The notes under the pieces were generated by a model. That model searched no databases and was not told where the DNA came from. It saw only the letters and a list, made by a program, of their open reading frames with translations. Positions 9,658 to 19,038 of a stretch of 64,000 bases of DNA are shown here, in pieces. This DNA is from Semisulcospira habei (lineage: Eukaryota; Mollusca; Gastropoda; Semisulcospiridae). The stretch's first letter is position 1, and the number at the start of each line of letters is the position of its first letter. The stretch covers positions 165,688,976 to 165,752,975 of the forward strand of contig BTPG01000007.1 of assembly GCA_036245525.1 (NCBI GenBank), read 5' to 3'. A program made the position numbers and the translations under genes.

Positions 9658-11314
9658 TCAACAAAGGCGGACACCTTTCATTTGAGCGGGGGGGGGGGGG
9701 GACGGAGGACACTCGTCTTTCGGTAGGGCGGCCACGACAATACGAGCCGCTTCATTAATGCAAAGAAGCGTTTCCGTGCGCGACGACGAAGGGAGTGTAG
9801 TCGACACAGGCGCATCCGATACATCAGAGCGCGGCGAAAGGGAGCGGCCACCAAAGTCGAGGAGATTAGAGACCGAATCCTCAGGAAGTAGACTAAGGGT
9901 GTCCTCCTCGCGTGTAGGGAGGGAGATCCGATGGAGGGTCTGTGAGGGAGAAACGGCGCGGAGCCCGTCCGGATGAGAAATTGTAGCCACCGGCGAACGT
10001 CGTACCGCGGGAAGATGGCGAAGCGGGTGCAGGGGAAAGGTATAAACGGAAGGGGGGGACCTAGAGGGAACTGTGTGACGTGAACGGGGAGAACGACTGC
10101 GATGACGGGAGCGGCTGCGATGACGGGAGTGGTGGTCACGGTGAACTTTACCAGTGGAGGTCCGACTACGGGGCCGAGGAGGGGAAGGGGACGGGTGACG
10201 GGACGGGAGGGGAGGGGCCGACCGAGACAAGCTGGAAGCCGAACGGGGAACCGAAGCGGGAGAAGGAGATGAAAGGGAAGATGATGATGAATGCCGAGGA
10301 CGGCGGCGATCGGAACGGACAGTAGAACGATGCTCCTGACGGTAGTCACCCGACGCGTGAGTGTGTGGAGTATTGGAGGTCACGTGAGAAAGAGAAACAC
10401 GGTCATCAAACCGATGACGCCGGGACCGGGATCTCTCGCCAGTCTCTGTACGGCGGGTACGTTGTCGCATAGGCGGCTCTCCGTAAGAGCACGCAGACTT
10501 GTGTAAATGAGATCGCATACGACGATTTTCGGACAATGGACTGCGCGAAGCATGTCGTGTAATGCGTGCCCCCGGAAGGCAAACGCTACGCCCTAAGGCG
10601 GACTCCCCGTAAGAGCCAGCAGGCGTTGTCCGTTTAGAAATCTTTGTGGATGAGCCAATGTGCAGCGGCCGATAGCGCAGGTGATCGTCACGGTCCATTA
10701 GAACGCGACTAGTTGCGGACAACGTACGACGCGAATTATGTCGCGGTATGCGCGCCCCCGTAAGGCAAACGCTAAGCCCTAAGGCGGACTCCCCGTAAGA
10801 GTCAGCAGGCTGTGTCCGGTTAGAGAGTTTAGAGGATGAGGAAATCGCAAGCGGAGAACGATTCAGCTGATCCTCACGGTCTCCAGAAATTCGATTAATT
10901 TTGGACAACGTAATACGCGAGGGTAGTCGCGGTATGCGTGCCCCCGTAAGGCAAACGCTGCGCCCTAAGGCGGACTCCCCGTAAGAGTCAGCAGGCGGTG
11001 TCCGATGAGAAGTGAGGGAAGATGAGCGAAGCTCAAGCGGCCGACGGCTCCGTGGATCCTCACAGTCCGCGCCCACGCGTTTGGAAACAGCGCCAAGCAC
11101 TGATGTGGGCTCTAGGAAAGAAGCCCTGTCACTAGGCGAATGCGGACGCTCGCGCCTGTAAAAACTCCAAAGCTGCGACCATTGCTGCTCGGGCCAGGCG
11201 GCGCAGACGGTGCAAGTATGGTCCGAATTGCATCCCGTACAAGGAAGGCAAAAATCATGATCGTCACACGGCCACCGGAAAGATCCACACTTGTCGCAGG
11301 TACGCACGGGGTTA
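9658..11314 (-). CDS. Gag N-terminal part of E-I, Cys cluster plus SR-rich repeats
   Basis: The open frame runs from 9658 up to 11694, but the upstream part is probably intron and leader (it includes a Lys run from a T30 tract). I therefore count coding from a conserved acceptor (GTATGTTGCAG) at 11315. The Cys cluster follows at once: CDKC-x12-CLPCTGC-x5-CTVC, then WSQLWSFYRRERP. Next come about 60-residue repeats (PADSYGESALGRSVCLTGAR) and a long Ser/Arg region (HRSRSRHRSRSPRSRHT) like an RS domain. It ends near LPKDECPPSPPPP. I know no family that explains the repeats. Nucleic-acid binding is inferred. Confidence 0.65.
10470..11015 (-). repeat. Tandem repeats within E-I gag
   Basis: At least three units with a period of about 185 bp share CGTAAGGCAAACGCT, CGCCCTAAGGCGGACTCCCC and GTAAGAGTCAGCAGGC (around 10573-10622, 10757-10808 and 10945-10996). 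Each encodes PADSYGESALGRSVCL plus a variable spacer. Frame is kept across units. A further copy sits in the recombinase gene at 6382-6431. Confidence 0.85.
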
Positions 11315-11462
11315 CTGCAACATACAAACAGAAAGAGCAGGCGACTGGGCGCAAGCACTCGGAATGCGCGAAAACGAGAACGAAAGCGATGCGCGATCCG
11401 ACGAAACCAACGGAAACAGGCACCCGGGCCAGGGCCTTGTGAGGGAGGGGCCAAGACCTTAC
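11315..11462 (-). other. Probable intron in the E-I leader
   Basis: Donor AGAG|GTAAGGT at 11462 and acceptor TTTGTATGTTGCAG at 11315. The donor motif recurs in E-III (63938, AGAG|GTAAGGT) and E-II (about 17098, AAAG|GTAAGGT); the acceptor recurs in E-II (15675) and E0 (2009). Splicing would join the untranslated leader to the Cys-cluster exon. This is inferred from the conserved sites; no transcript was seen. Confidence 0.6.
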
Positions 11463-11924
11463 CTCTCCTGCGACGTGGCGACGGGTGGAGGAAGCTCCAT
11501 ATCCGGAGCAGTAAACACCACAGGGAGTACCTTCCTTTGTTTGTTTGTTTGGGTTTTTTTTTTTTTTTTTTTTTTTTTTTTCCGTTATCACCAGAACGAA
11601 GAAAAACACAGTTCACTCGAAGTACAATCCTTGAAAAAACACACACAGGCACATAAATCCAAGCACACAAATCTGAAGGAACACAGTAATCCACAAAAAG
11701 AAGAGCAGGGAAAAACCGTTAGCAACGGTCGGTGGAGCGATAGGCTAACACGTCTAAACTTCAGAGCTAAGTAGAAACGACTGATTTGTGATTGGGCCAC
11801 GTAGTGGACGCCTGACTGGACTGGGACGGGAGGCTACTCTCAGCCCTAATGAGGGTTCCCCGAGTGCCTCCCGGGTGGTGAAGGAACACAACAAGTTCTT
11901 AGGCTAAAATTGAGTAAGTAGTAG
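11463..11924 (-). other. E-I leader with T30 tract
   Basis: This is the non-coding 5' leader. A run of about 30 T on the plus strand (11552-11581) looks like an insertion, as the leaders of E-II and E-III lack it. 11779-11924 is the block that recurs, inverted, in unit B. Confidence 0.7.
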
Positions 11925-11970
11925 ACACTTCCAGACAGTAATGTCATCGGTAATGTTTTTGAGGAAACAA
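11925..11970 (-). repeat. E-I 5' inverted terminal repeat
   Basis: The complement of 5938-5984 (CTTCCAGACAGTAATGTCAT, CGGTAATGTTTTTGAGGAAA, CAA). It meets the left end of E-II at an ATGCAT palindrome, 11971-11976. Confidence 0.85.
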
Positions 11971-11976
11971 ATGCAT

Positions 11977-12018
11977 TTGTTTCTTCAAAAACATTACCGA
12001 TGACATGACCTTATGGAA
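11977..12018 (+). repeat. E-II 3' inverted terminal repeat
   Basis: Starts TTTGTTTCTTCAAAAACATT directly after the ATGCAT joint with E-I. It pairs with 17512-17556. Confidence 0.85.
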
Positions 12019-12454
12019 AAATTGCGAAGAGGAGGAGGGTGCCGCGCTCTAGCACACCTTAGGGCCCCAAGGGCCGACCTCCCCACCGCAAAACTCCCGA
12101 CGACCCTAGGTAGGTGTAACCTACGGCGCTGATGCGCCAGGAGGGAGATGTGCCCCCCGAGAAGTCCCCCCACCAGAGCGAGTAGCCTCGCTGGGCTGCC
12201 AGAACTCTGCGATCGAGGCGGGTGAAGTAACCTGCCCGCCAGCACCCAGCAGCCATGATGTGTAAGACAGCACAGTTCCTGACGACTGCGACGTTCGTGG
12301 CCATGCACGTACCTTGACTGGACGTACTTAGCCTCCAAGCTCCCTGAGGGGAGGGATCCTGGAATTCGGATCGTATGACTGAGCGTAGCCAGGAAGATCG
12401 TCTGGCCTGTAGCGTCAGTGCTGCCGGGCACGGCCAAGAGGCGAGTGCGTCCAC
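11994..12454 (-). pseudogene. Tyrosine recombinase remnant of E-II
   Basis: Two overlapping frames carry pieces matching E-I: SVIRSEFQDPSPQG (cf. VIRSAYQDLSPDG), then TCMATNVAVVRNCAV in the HxxR region, then MAAGCWRAGYFTRLDR (cf. VAAVGWRAESTFARFYLRD). The HxxR His and the catalytic Tyr are lost. No gag insert lies between these pieces, which sets the ancestral arrangement. Confidence 0.7.
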
Positions 12455-12489
12455 TCCGGACGGCTATGTCGTCGTAGGTATACGTGAGG

Positions 12490-14290
12490 CTAGCTCAGGC
12501 TATTCTGCCTGGTCTCCTGGGGAAAAGTCTGCCAGCTGGGGTCAGCAGGGTCGGTGGGGGAGAGGCGACGGACGCCGCCTAAGAGCACAGTGCCTCGCCG
12601 ACTTATTCGTAGAGGCGTCAAGTTGAGGGATGCGGGCCATAGCGAAGCTTCGACTGCCGCCCACGCGAAGACTCTAGTGTTGAGGGTCTGCCGCAAACCT
12701 CCAAGGCGAAGGAGTAGGCGCTCCAGCAAGGCGGAACAGCGACCGTGCAGCTGCACGAGCACCTTGTAGAATGCGGGAAGCAGTAACGTGGGGTCCGTGG
12801 CGAGCTGGGAGATCAGTGGTCCAGGGACGGTTCCAAGGGAACGGGGTGACCCACAGGACGAGCGATGAATCCTTCCCACGGATTGTCCAGAGCATCGAGC
12901 GCCTCGGCCAGGGGGGCTGGAATCAGGAAGGTGATGGGTAAGCCGGAGATCCCACCTCGTGGTGAACAGGTCAACCAAGCCGTCTCGCCAGCGCGCCCAT
13001 CCTCCAAGGGTGTCCTGGTGCACACCGTGTGTAGCAACTGGTTCCATCGGGGGGAAGGTCGACCCAGACCTATCGTAGGCCAGGGCAGTGTGACGCACGG
13101 AAGGAAATTGTGTTCTCGCACCGACGCATCGGGGGTAGAGGAGCACGCACCGGTCGGGAGATCGCAAGCCGCCCTGATCCTGGATGTACGCCTCCGCTGA
13201 CCCTTTGCCGGATAGGACGAGCAGCTCCTGGTGACCGAGTCCTTCCTCCCACGAGATGTCCTCCTAGCTTGCGTCCGAACAAATCCTTACACGCTCTTGT
13301 CCACAAAGCTCCGTAGGTCAGGGAGCCGGAGATCGAGAAGAACTGCGGAAGTAGGAAGTGTAGCTGAAGCAGCCGAGCCTAGAGACGATAGAAGGGGGGG
13401 GGGGGGGGATCCGACTTCCGTGTAGAGGCTAGGCAAACCAACCACGAGCCCAGCCGAAAAAGGACAACCTGTCCGAAGTCCGGAGTTCCCCAGGTGCACC
13501 GAAGGGGGTTGTCTAGTTGGTTAGACGTCATGGGAGACGGGGCTGCACCTTGGTTCCACAGTGTCCAGGTGGCGGTAGAGGACCCCAGGTGCGTCCAACG
13601 GCTGGAAGCTCCAAAAGCAGTGACGACTCCTCCGCATGTGAACCGAGGAACTCAGTGGAGGCCGAGCGCACGGGTACCTGGAGACAAAGGTCGGCAGTTC
13701 CGGAAGAACTCGAACTCCGAGATCTGGAGGCGGGGCCGAGGACCACCTGCTAGGACTGCATCCTATCGCTGGCCTGGCGTCAGTGAAGGCACCTTGCGCA
13801 GCCAAGGTCATAGAAGTATCGTCCGGTCTGCTCCCCGCGCTGAAGTCCTGGGCCTCCGAAGAAAACCTGGTGCAGCAGAGTCGTCAGCACAGGGGGTTCT
13901 TCCGCGGTAGGTCGACCTGCAGGGGGCCAGAGGTCCTCGAAGCGGAGAACGAAGGCCAGGGTCAGGGGCTCCCCAATCCCACATAGCGTAGGGCGTCACG
14001 GCCGAGCGAGGTCACTAGTCCAACCACAGTGCCAAGAGCGGATCCACAGCAGGCTGGGGCAGACGAACTCCTGTGAAATCCCGAGCCAATCCTGACGAGG
14101 GCAAGCAGAACGGCCGGAACTCCATGGGGGGTGAATCCACGAAGACCCGAGAGAAGAAGAGATGGGTAGTCATAACGCCGGTCACGAAGTCCGGAAGCCA
14201 CGGCCGATCTCCTAGCTGTCTCCCAGCGTCCACCAGTGAAGATTCCTCTCCTGAGAGGGGGGGGGGGGGGGAACGGCATGCCGTCCACCG
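12490..14290 (-). pseudogene. RT-RNase H remnant of E-II
   Basis: Pieces on the minus strand match E-I in several frames: DLFTTRWDLRLTHHLPDS (cf. DLFATRWNHQLPLFVSPI) near 12960, and a segment with VTGGRWE and GLRGFTP near 14120-14240 resembling the RT N-terminal part. The YxDD box was not found. Poly-G runs at 13397 and 14260 add frame breaks. Confidence 0.6.
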
Positions 14291-14405
14291 CAGAAAGCGT
14301 TGAGTCGATGCACAGGGCACTTCGATCAGGGCAAGGAAGGAGTCCAATGCGACTAGCGGTCGGCTTGCGTGTGGGTCCTGAATGCTCGAAGTCCTAGGAC
14401 GTGTG

Positions 14406-15674
14406 CTAAGGTCTCCGCGAGCCGAGCTCTGTATCAAGGTGGGTTCGCTGCCAGCGAGGTGACTCCGCGTAGGAGCCAGCGGGCCTCCGTGGAGACGAGT
14501 GGGGATCGGAAGTGGACCAGGGATGGCGTGCAGCCCGTCTTACGAACCGAGCTCTGTAGGGCAGTGGGTTCTCTGCCTGACACCAGGCTTTGTCCAGGCA
14601 AGTTCCCTCCTGGGAACGGCCGCATCGATTAGCCCACTCCGCGCCATAGTCTGTTGCGTCCGGCGTGGCGACCTCTCCCAGGTCGTCGAAGACTCGAGCG
14701 GTCAGAGTCCTGGGAAGACGGCAAGGGCGTCGGCAGGTCTGGAACTCACAGGAGCCGAGCGCTCGCGTCGGAGAAGTTCCAAGTTGCGGCCAGAGCAGTG
14801 TAGGTGGAGCAGGCGCCGCAAGCGAGGTCGGAGGCACCTCCGGTGACAGAGGAGACAGAGCTTGTAGGTATGGACGGAGACTGGAACCTCTGCCTTGCTG
14901 GGCGGTCACCGAACGGCCCTGTAACCACTGGCCGCCAGCTCAGCGTCCTTCGGCTAGCAGCGTTGTCCTGGTGGGGTCCCTCCAGGAAGCCTGCGCGGTG
15001 CCAGCATACCTGCTCCGAGCGCGAGATCCTGTGCTATGTCGTCGGCCACCTGGACAGCTTCCAATCCGACCTTGAGCGGTGTGTGGGTTCCGTACTGTGC
15101 GCCCAGCGGATTCCGTTTTGTGCCGAGACGATGCATGCGTGCGAGAATGTCTCCGCGAACCGAGCTCTGTATCGAGATGGGTTCCCTCCAGCGAGGTGAC
15201 TCCACGTAGGAGCCAGCGGGCCTCCGCGGAGACGAGCGGGGATCGGCAGTGGACGATGGACGGCGCAAAGCACGTCTCTCCGAACCGGGCTCTGTAGCGA
15301 GGCGGGTTCTCTGCCTGTCACAAGGCTTTGTCCAAGCGCATTCCCCCCCCCTGGGAACGGTCACAACGATCTGCCCACTCCGCACACTATTCTGACGCGT
15401 CCGGCCTGGTGGTCTCTCAGCCATCTCGTCGGAAACTCGAGTGGTCGGAGTACCGGGAACAGCAGCCGGTATTTCAGCAGGTCTGGAACCAGTCACAGGT
15501 GCCGGGCGCTCTCGTCGATAGGAGCTCCAAAGTTGCGACGAGCGCCGTTCAGGTCATGTGGAACAGACGTCACACGAACGTTCGGAGGTACATCTGGCAC
15601 ATGGTAGACAGACCTTGTGCGAGTCCGACGGTCACTGGAATCCTCCATGTTGTGTGCAGGTCATCTGGAGGCCA
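14406..15674 (-). pseudogene. Gag remnant of E-II
   Basis: Frame fragments keep the repeat-type sequence PRRPAGSYAESPRW (cf. PADSYGES), present twice as direct DNA repeats (14408-14520 and 15148-15250), and a broken Cys cluster (CLPCARC, CDVC) near 15560-15620. The conserved acceptor TTTGTATGTTGCAG ends at 15675. No continuous ORF remains. Confidence 0.65.
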
Positions 15675-17098
15675 CTGCAACATACAAAAACCGAAGGCAC
15701 GCGGGCGTGGGGCTGAGGGACCCTGCCCTGGTAAGGCTAACCTTCGCAACACAAAGTCACAACCAGCGAGGAACAACCTGTCAGCAAGCGCCTGGGCCTG
15801 CAATACATCCCCGCAAGCTAGAGAGTGCAGGCATACGGGTCCCGGCTAAGCCAAGGTAAGCACCCTACCTTTGCGACCTACCATCTGCGAAGAAGAGGAG
15901 TCACGGCTAACCTCTCTGTTGTCCATCCTGCCAAGGCAACTCCCCAACCACCAAAGTGTTGTACCTGTCTTCCCAGCGTATTCCTTCCTGCGCTGGGTAC
16001 ATACCTGCCTACACACGCGTGGCAGTCACCCTTGGTCTGGAAGGCCTGCCACGCTAAGGTGAGCATACAACACATCATGCACAACAAAACTCAAGCATGT
16101 CATGACAAATATAGGCCTGAAGCAAGCGGCAGGCACAGTAACCTTATCAATAAAGGCAGCAAGGCGTGGCCACAAGAGGCCCCGCCCTCAAAGTGAGCAT
16201 ATGCCTGATGCCCAAGAACTCAAACATGTGATGCCAAGAAAAGGCCCAAAACAAGCGTCTGGCACATCAACATTACCACGTAATGGCGACAGGGGGCGAG
16301 CACGCTAAGGGGAGTACACGACGCATAATCAGGCCTGTTTAGCCCCTTGGTGCAGTCAGTGTCATTTCAACTAATATAAACTTTGCACCTCACATGTGTA
16401 TCCAATGTATAAAAGTGCACATGTATGTTTACCCCCAAGCCAAATTGTGTACCTAAATACGCCAACGTGTATGGTAACAGGTCTGCATAATGCATAACAA
16501 AAACAAGCATTACATGACCCGACTCAGTACCGAAGTAAGCGTCTGCTCTCGCCACATCCACCAACGTAATGCGTCAAGGAATGGGCTGGAGCATAACACA
16601 TTCCCCGAACCACACAAGGTACAAGTGAGTAGGTAAGGAACCAGTGAGTAGGTAAGCGCCAGAATTAAGGTTCGACTTAACTTTCACCGAACTTCCACAC
16701 CACTCCCATTCCATCAAAGGATTAGCCGCGAGGAAGAACATGCCCTGCATCGCTAGACGCCATCTTGGAAACTAATCTGACAACCTGTGGACCTGCGCCG
16801 TTTAAGAATGATCGTTTCAGATCTTAACGTCTTACTTCTTTTCCTCACGCGTAAATGCCTTCTTTTTAAACAGCGGACTTTTAAAAATAACGCTGCTATC
16901 CATGGAAAGAGGGAGATTTTGACCCTGCGTAAAATAATGCCACACCAACAACCGAAGGAGAGTGGGGACGGGCGCGAGGCCCGCCAAGGTAAAAGTCAAG
17001 AATTTTGGCGCACAAGCAACAGCGCAGATGAAGACTGCCTTCGTGCCCGCTCAACCAGTGCCCAGCCCAGGAACCGGCCGAGGGCCAACCCAGCTACC
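15675..17098 (-). other. E-II leader intron and insertions
   Basis: Between the conserved acceptor at 15675 and the conserved donor near 17098 lies about 1.4 kb, against 148 bp in E-I. It holds a Penelope-like block (15950-16045), two loosely similar units at 16078-16200 and 16196-16320, and otherwise unassigned sequence. Confidence 0.5.
15950..16045 (+). repeat. Block shared with the 5' region of the Penelope-like element
   Basis: The stretch GTGTTGTACCTGTCTT ... GCTGGGTAC ... GTGGCAGTCACC and TTGGTCTGGA aligns in order with 44478-44570, immediately 5' of the Penelope-like ORF, at roughly three quarters identity by eye. Confidence 0.6.
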
Positions 17099-17511
17099 TT
17101 ACCTTTCCGCTGGAGTGAGAACGGGGGGAGAAAAGTGCAAACACCCATGGAAGGACCGGGCAAGGTCCCTGCGACGCTCATCACAAAGCCCAGGCACCCA
17201 AAGAGAGCAGCCACCAACGCATAGGGGACGACAGGGCCACGCAGTGACACAGGCAGGGCCGGCGAAGTCGAAGCCCAGAGAAGAAACCAAGTACGAAAGA
17301 CCGGCGAACCGGTCAAAATCCAAAGTCCGTAGGCTAGAGCAACACGTCTGAACAGCATGAGCCTAAGTAGACTGACTGAGGAATTATGGGTACTCGGTTC
17401 CGGATGGGCAGTATCGGGAGACAACTCTCGGCCCCCTCGGGGTTCCCTGAGTGCCTCCCGGGTTGTGTGGTAACACAATGAGCTCTTAGGCTAGAATTGA
17501 GTAAGTAGTAG

Positions 17512-17556
17512 ACACTTCCATAAGGTCATGCCGTCGGTAATGTTTTTGAAGAAACA
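17512..17556 (-). repeat. E-II 5' inverted terminal repeat
   Basis: The complement of 11977-12018, ending GAAGAAACAAAG. To its left, 17365-17511 is the leader block that recurs inverted in unit A. Confidence 0.8.
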
Positions 17557-17558
17557 AA

Positions 17559-17900
17559 GGCCCTCAAGTTGACGTTGGGCACAATTGACCCATGCATGAC
17601 TGCGTGGGGCAACTAAGAATAACATCAGCTCAAGGACCTCTTGCTCACACGGCTTCAACCTTAGAGCTAGAGAAACATGTATACATTATATTACATACTA
17701 TACCACAATATATTTATACTGGTCAGGAGGAGTTTAGACTACATAGTGCATAACTTGCTAGTTTTCTGTACAGTTTTACACAGGCTTCTGCGGTTGCTAC
17801 CGATTCTTTTTTTTAAATTGCAACCTTAAAGTTAAAAAAAGTAAACATCTAAATCAGAAGGCTCTTCCAGTCTCAGTATATCCTAGTTTCCTAGACTTAC
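17559..17900. other. CIT intron, right of the DIRS array
   Basis: About 340 bp of AT-rich intron between E-II and the donor of the citron kinase exon. No other feature is seen. Confidence 0.5.
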
Positions 17901-18076
17901 ATCTGGCTGCGCCAAAAGGTCAGATTTGCGTAGAACTTTCATGGCATACACAGTGTCCGTGGTCTTCTCATGGACGACCTGCACTTCTCCAAAGTGGCCA
18001 TGCCCTATGGTGGCTTTGACTTCAAAATCACTTGGCTTGACACGCAGATCTTTCGTCTTCTTCACAGCTTCGCTAT
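17901..18076 (-). CDS. CIT: Citron kinase exon, glycine loop and VAIK-type lysine
   Basis: A 176-bp exon. It encodes SEAVKKTKDLRVKPSDFEVK, then the glycine-rich loop GHGHFGEVQVV and the ATP-binding lysine in YAMKVLRKSDLLAQPD. The DFEV...GHF.EVQVV pattern is characteristic of citron kinase rather than ROCK or MRCK. Acceptor TTTTTCCACACAG at 18077; donor GAT followed by GTAAGT at 17900. The first codon is completed by the last base of the upstream exon (T+AT = Tyr), restoring a KYSEAV junction parallel to vertebrate citron KYSDTI. Confidence 0.93.
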
Positions 18077-18298
18077 CTGTGTGGAAAAAGTAATTTTTTA
18101 AAAAACATATTGTTTCAAACCACTATAATTGCAACTGCATGCACATTGTCTTAACTAAATCAACATTACATAAATATCTTGCACTAAACAAATCACAAAA
18201 CCCTGACACGAATTCTACAATTTACAACAAATTACTGAGCCAGTTCAGTCTTAATAAAGGATTCATTCGTTTCACACATTGAAATAAAAGGACTTTAC
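18077..18298. other. Short CIT intron
   Basis: A 222-bp AT-rich intron with donor AAAT|GTAAAG and acceptor CCACACAG. Confidence 0.8.
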
Positions 18299-18529
18299 AT
18301 TTGTTCAGAAATATGGCCACATTTTTGTTGAGGGACAAACTGTCCTGTCGACATTCTTCATAAAGTGTCAGGAAACTGTCCAACAGGCAATCCACATTCA
18401 GATGCTGCCCGCTACCCTCGGCAGTTGCTGCTTGGTGTAGCTTCTCCCATCGCTGTCGCAGTTCGGATGGCATGCCGCCCTCCATTGTCACACTGTAGAT
18501 ACTCTGCGGAGTTCTTACTCTGTGAACTG
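18299..18529 (-). CDS. CIT: Citron kinase N-terminal exon
   Basis: Encodes MEGGMPSELRQRWEKLHQ and then DCLLDSFLTLYEECRQDSL, ending NKNVAIFLNK. The second part aligns with the conserved pre-kinase helix region of citron (DALF.LFEEC type). The first clear ATG is at 18485-18483. The frame stays open upstream to a possible acceptor (GTTCTTTCAG) at about 18530, so either the exon starts there with 5' UTR or a further coding exon exists upstream. The family's N-terminus is variable, so the start is uncertain. Donor at 18298. Confidence 0.8.
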
Positions 18530-19038
18530 AAAGAACGAGTCAATCAATAAATTGTCTAAAAATAAAAATTAATTCAATCAATAGACCGACCCATTTCTGG
18601 TGTGAAATGTCAATCAACATGCAGACAATACTTTCATAAAATGTGTGATATTAAAAGATTGTATCAGAGCACATAACACACCGATAGATAAGTGCGTTTC
18701 TTTACCTATCGTGTTGATAGCACTTGTTTCCTCCGGCACTGATAAAGATAACGTACCTTAAACCATTAACGTTTCATGTTTTTTCAATACATGTTGGGGT
18801 TTTAACGGGCAAAGGCTGTGCGATTGACAAACCTTTTGTTTTTAACTGTCAAGTGAAGCGTCGATGCGTTGTTTCAGTTTAGTAGCGTCGTTTTGAATGT
18901 TCGCGGAAGTGACTAAAATCAGCCAATCGCTGACCGAGACACAAAACATGCAATCAACACGCAGCAAATGTGGCAGTTCGGCCTCATGGGAATATACGGA
19001 TGCGTATTAAACAGGAACATGATGAAAAATCATAATCA
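18530..19038. other. Region upstream of the first CIT exon seen
   Basis: AT-rich in its first 200 bp, then mixed composition up to about 18970. A promoter or upstream exon may be here, but I see no decisive signal. Confidence 0.35.

Larger units (their letters stand above)
5938..11970 (-). mobile_element. DIRS-like tyrosine-recombinase retrotransposon E-I
   Basis: About 6.03 kb read on the minus strand: 5' inverted terminal repeat, leader with a probable 148-bp intron, gag, RT-RNase H, tyrosine recombinase, 3' inverted terminal repeat. DIRS elements copy an RNA and integrate with a tyrosine recombinase instead of an integrase, leaving no target-site duplication; none is visible. The RT-RNase H frame is open, but gag is frameshifted near 9640 and the recombinase is broken twice, so this copy is not autonomous. 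The near identity of its leader to unit B argues for recent movement. Confidence 0.85.
11977..17558 (-). mobile_element. DIRS-like retrotransposon E-II, decayed
   Basis: About 5.58 kb in the same orientation and order as E-I but with every ORF broken. The ends are matching inverted repeats: left 11977-12018 TTTGTTTCTTCAAAAACATT, ACCGATGACATGACCTTATG; right 17512-17556 the complement with one change (GCCGTCGG). Recombinase, RNase H, RT and gag remnants occur in order. The leader carries extra sequence, including a Penelope-like block. Coding decay contrasts with a leader almost identical to unit A, so decay of this copy may predate or be independent of unit A. Confidence 0.8.

Noticed and set aside
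9678..10349. 223-codon minus-strand frame in gag
   Set aside because: Shadow of the gag SR-rich frame; low-complexity Pro/Leu composition mirrors the repeats.
11552..11581. Poly-A tail of a retroposed gene (minus strand)
   Set aside because: No retroposed body adjoins the run; it lies within the DIRS leader with homologous leader sequence on both sides.
16787..17351. Plus-strand frames of 129-145 codons in the E-II leader
   Set aside because: A partly similar frame on the opposite strand of E-III (63713-63982) only reflects leader homology in GC-rich DNA, not coding conservation.
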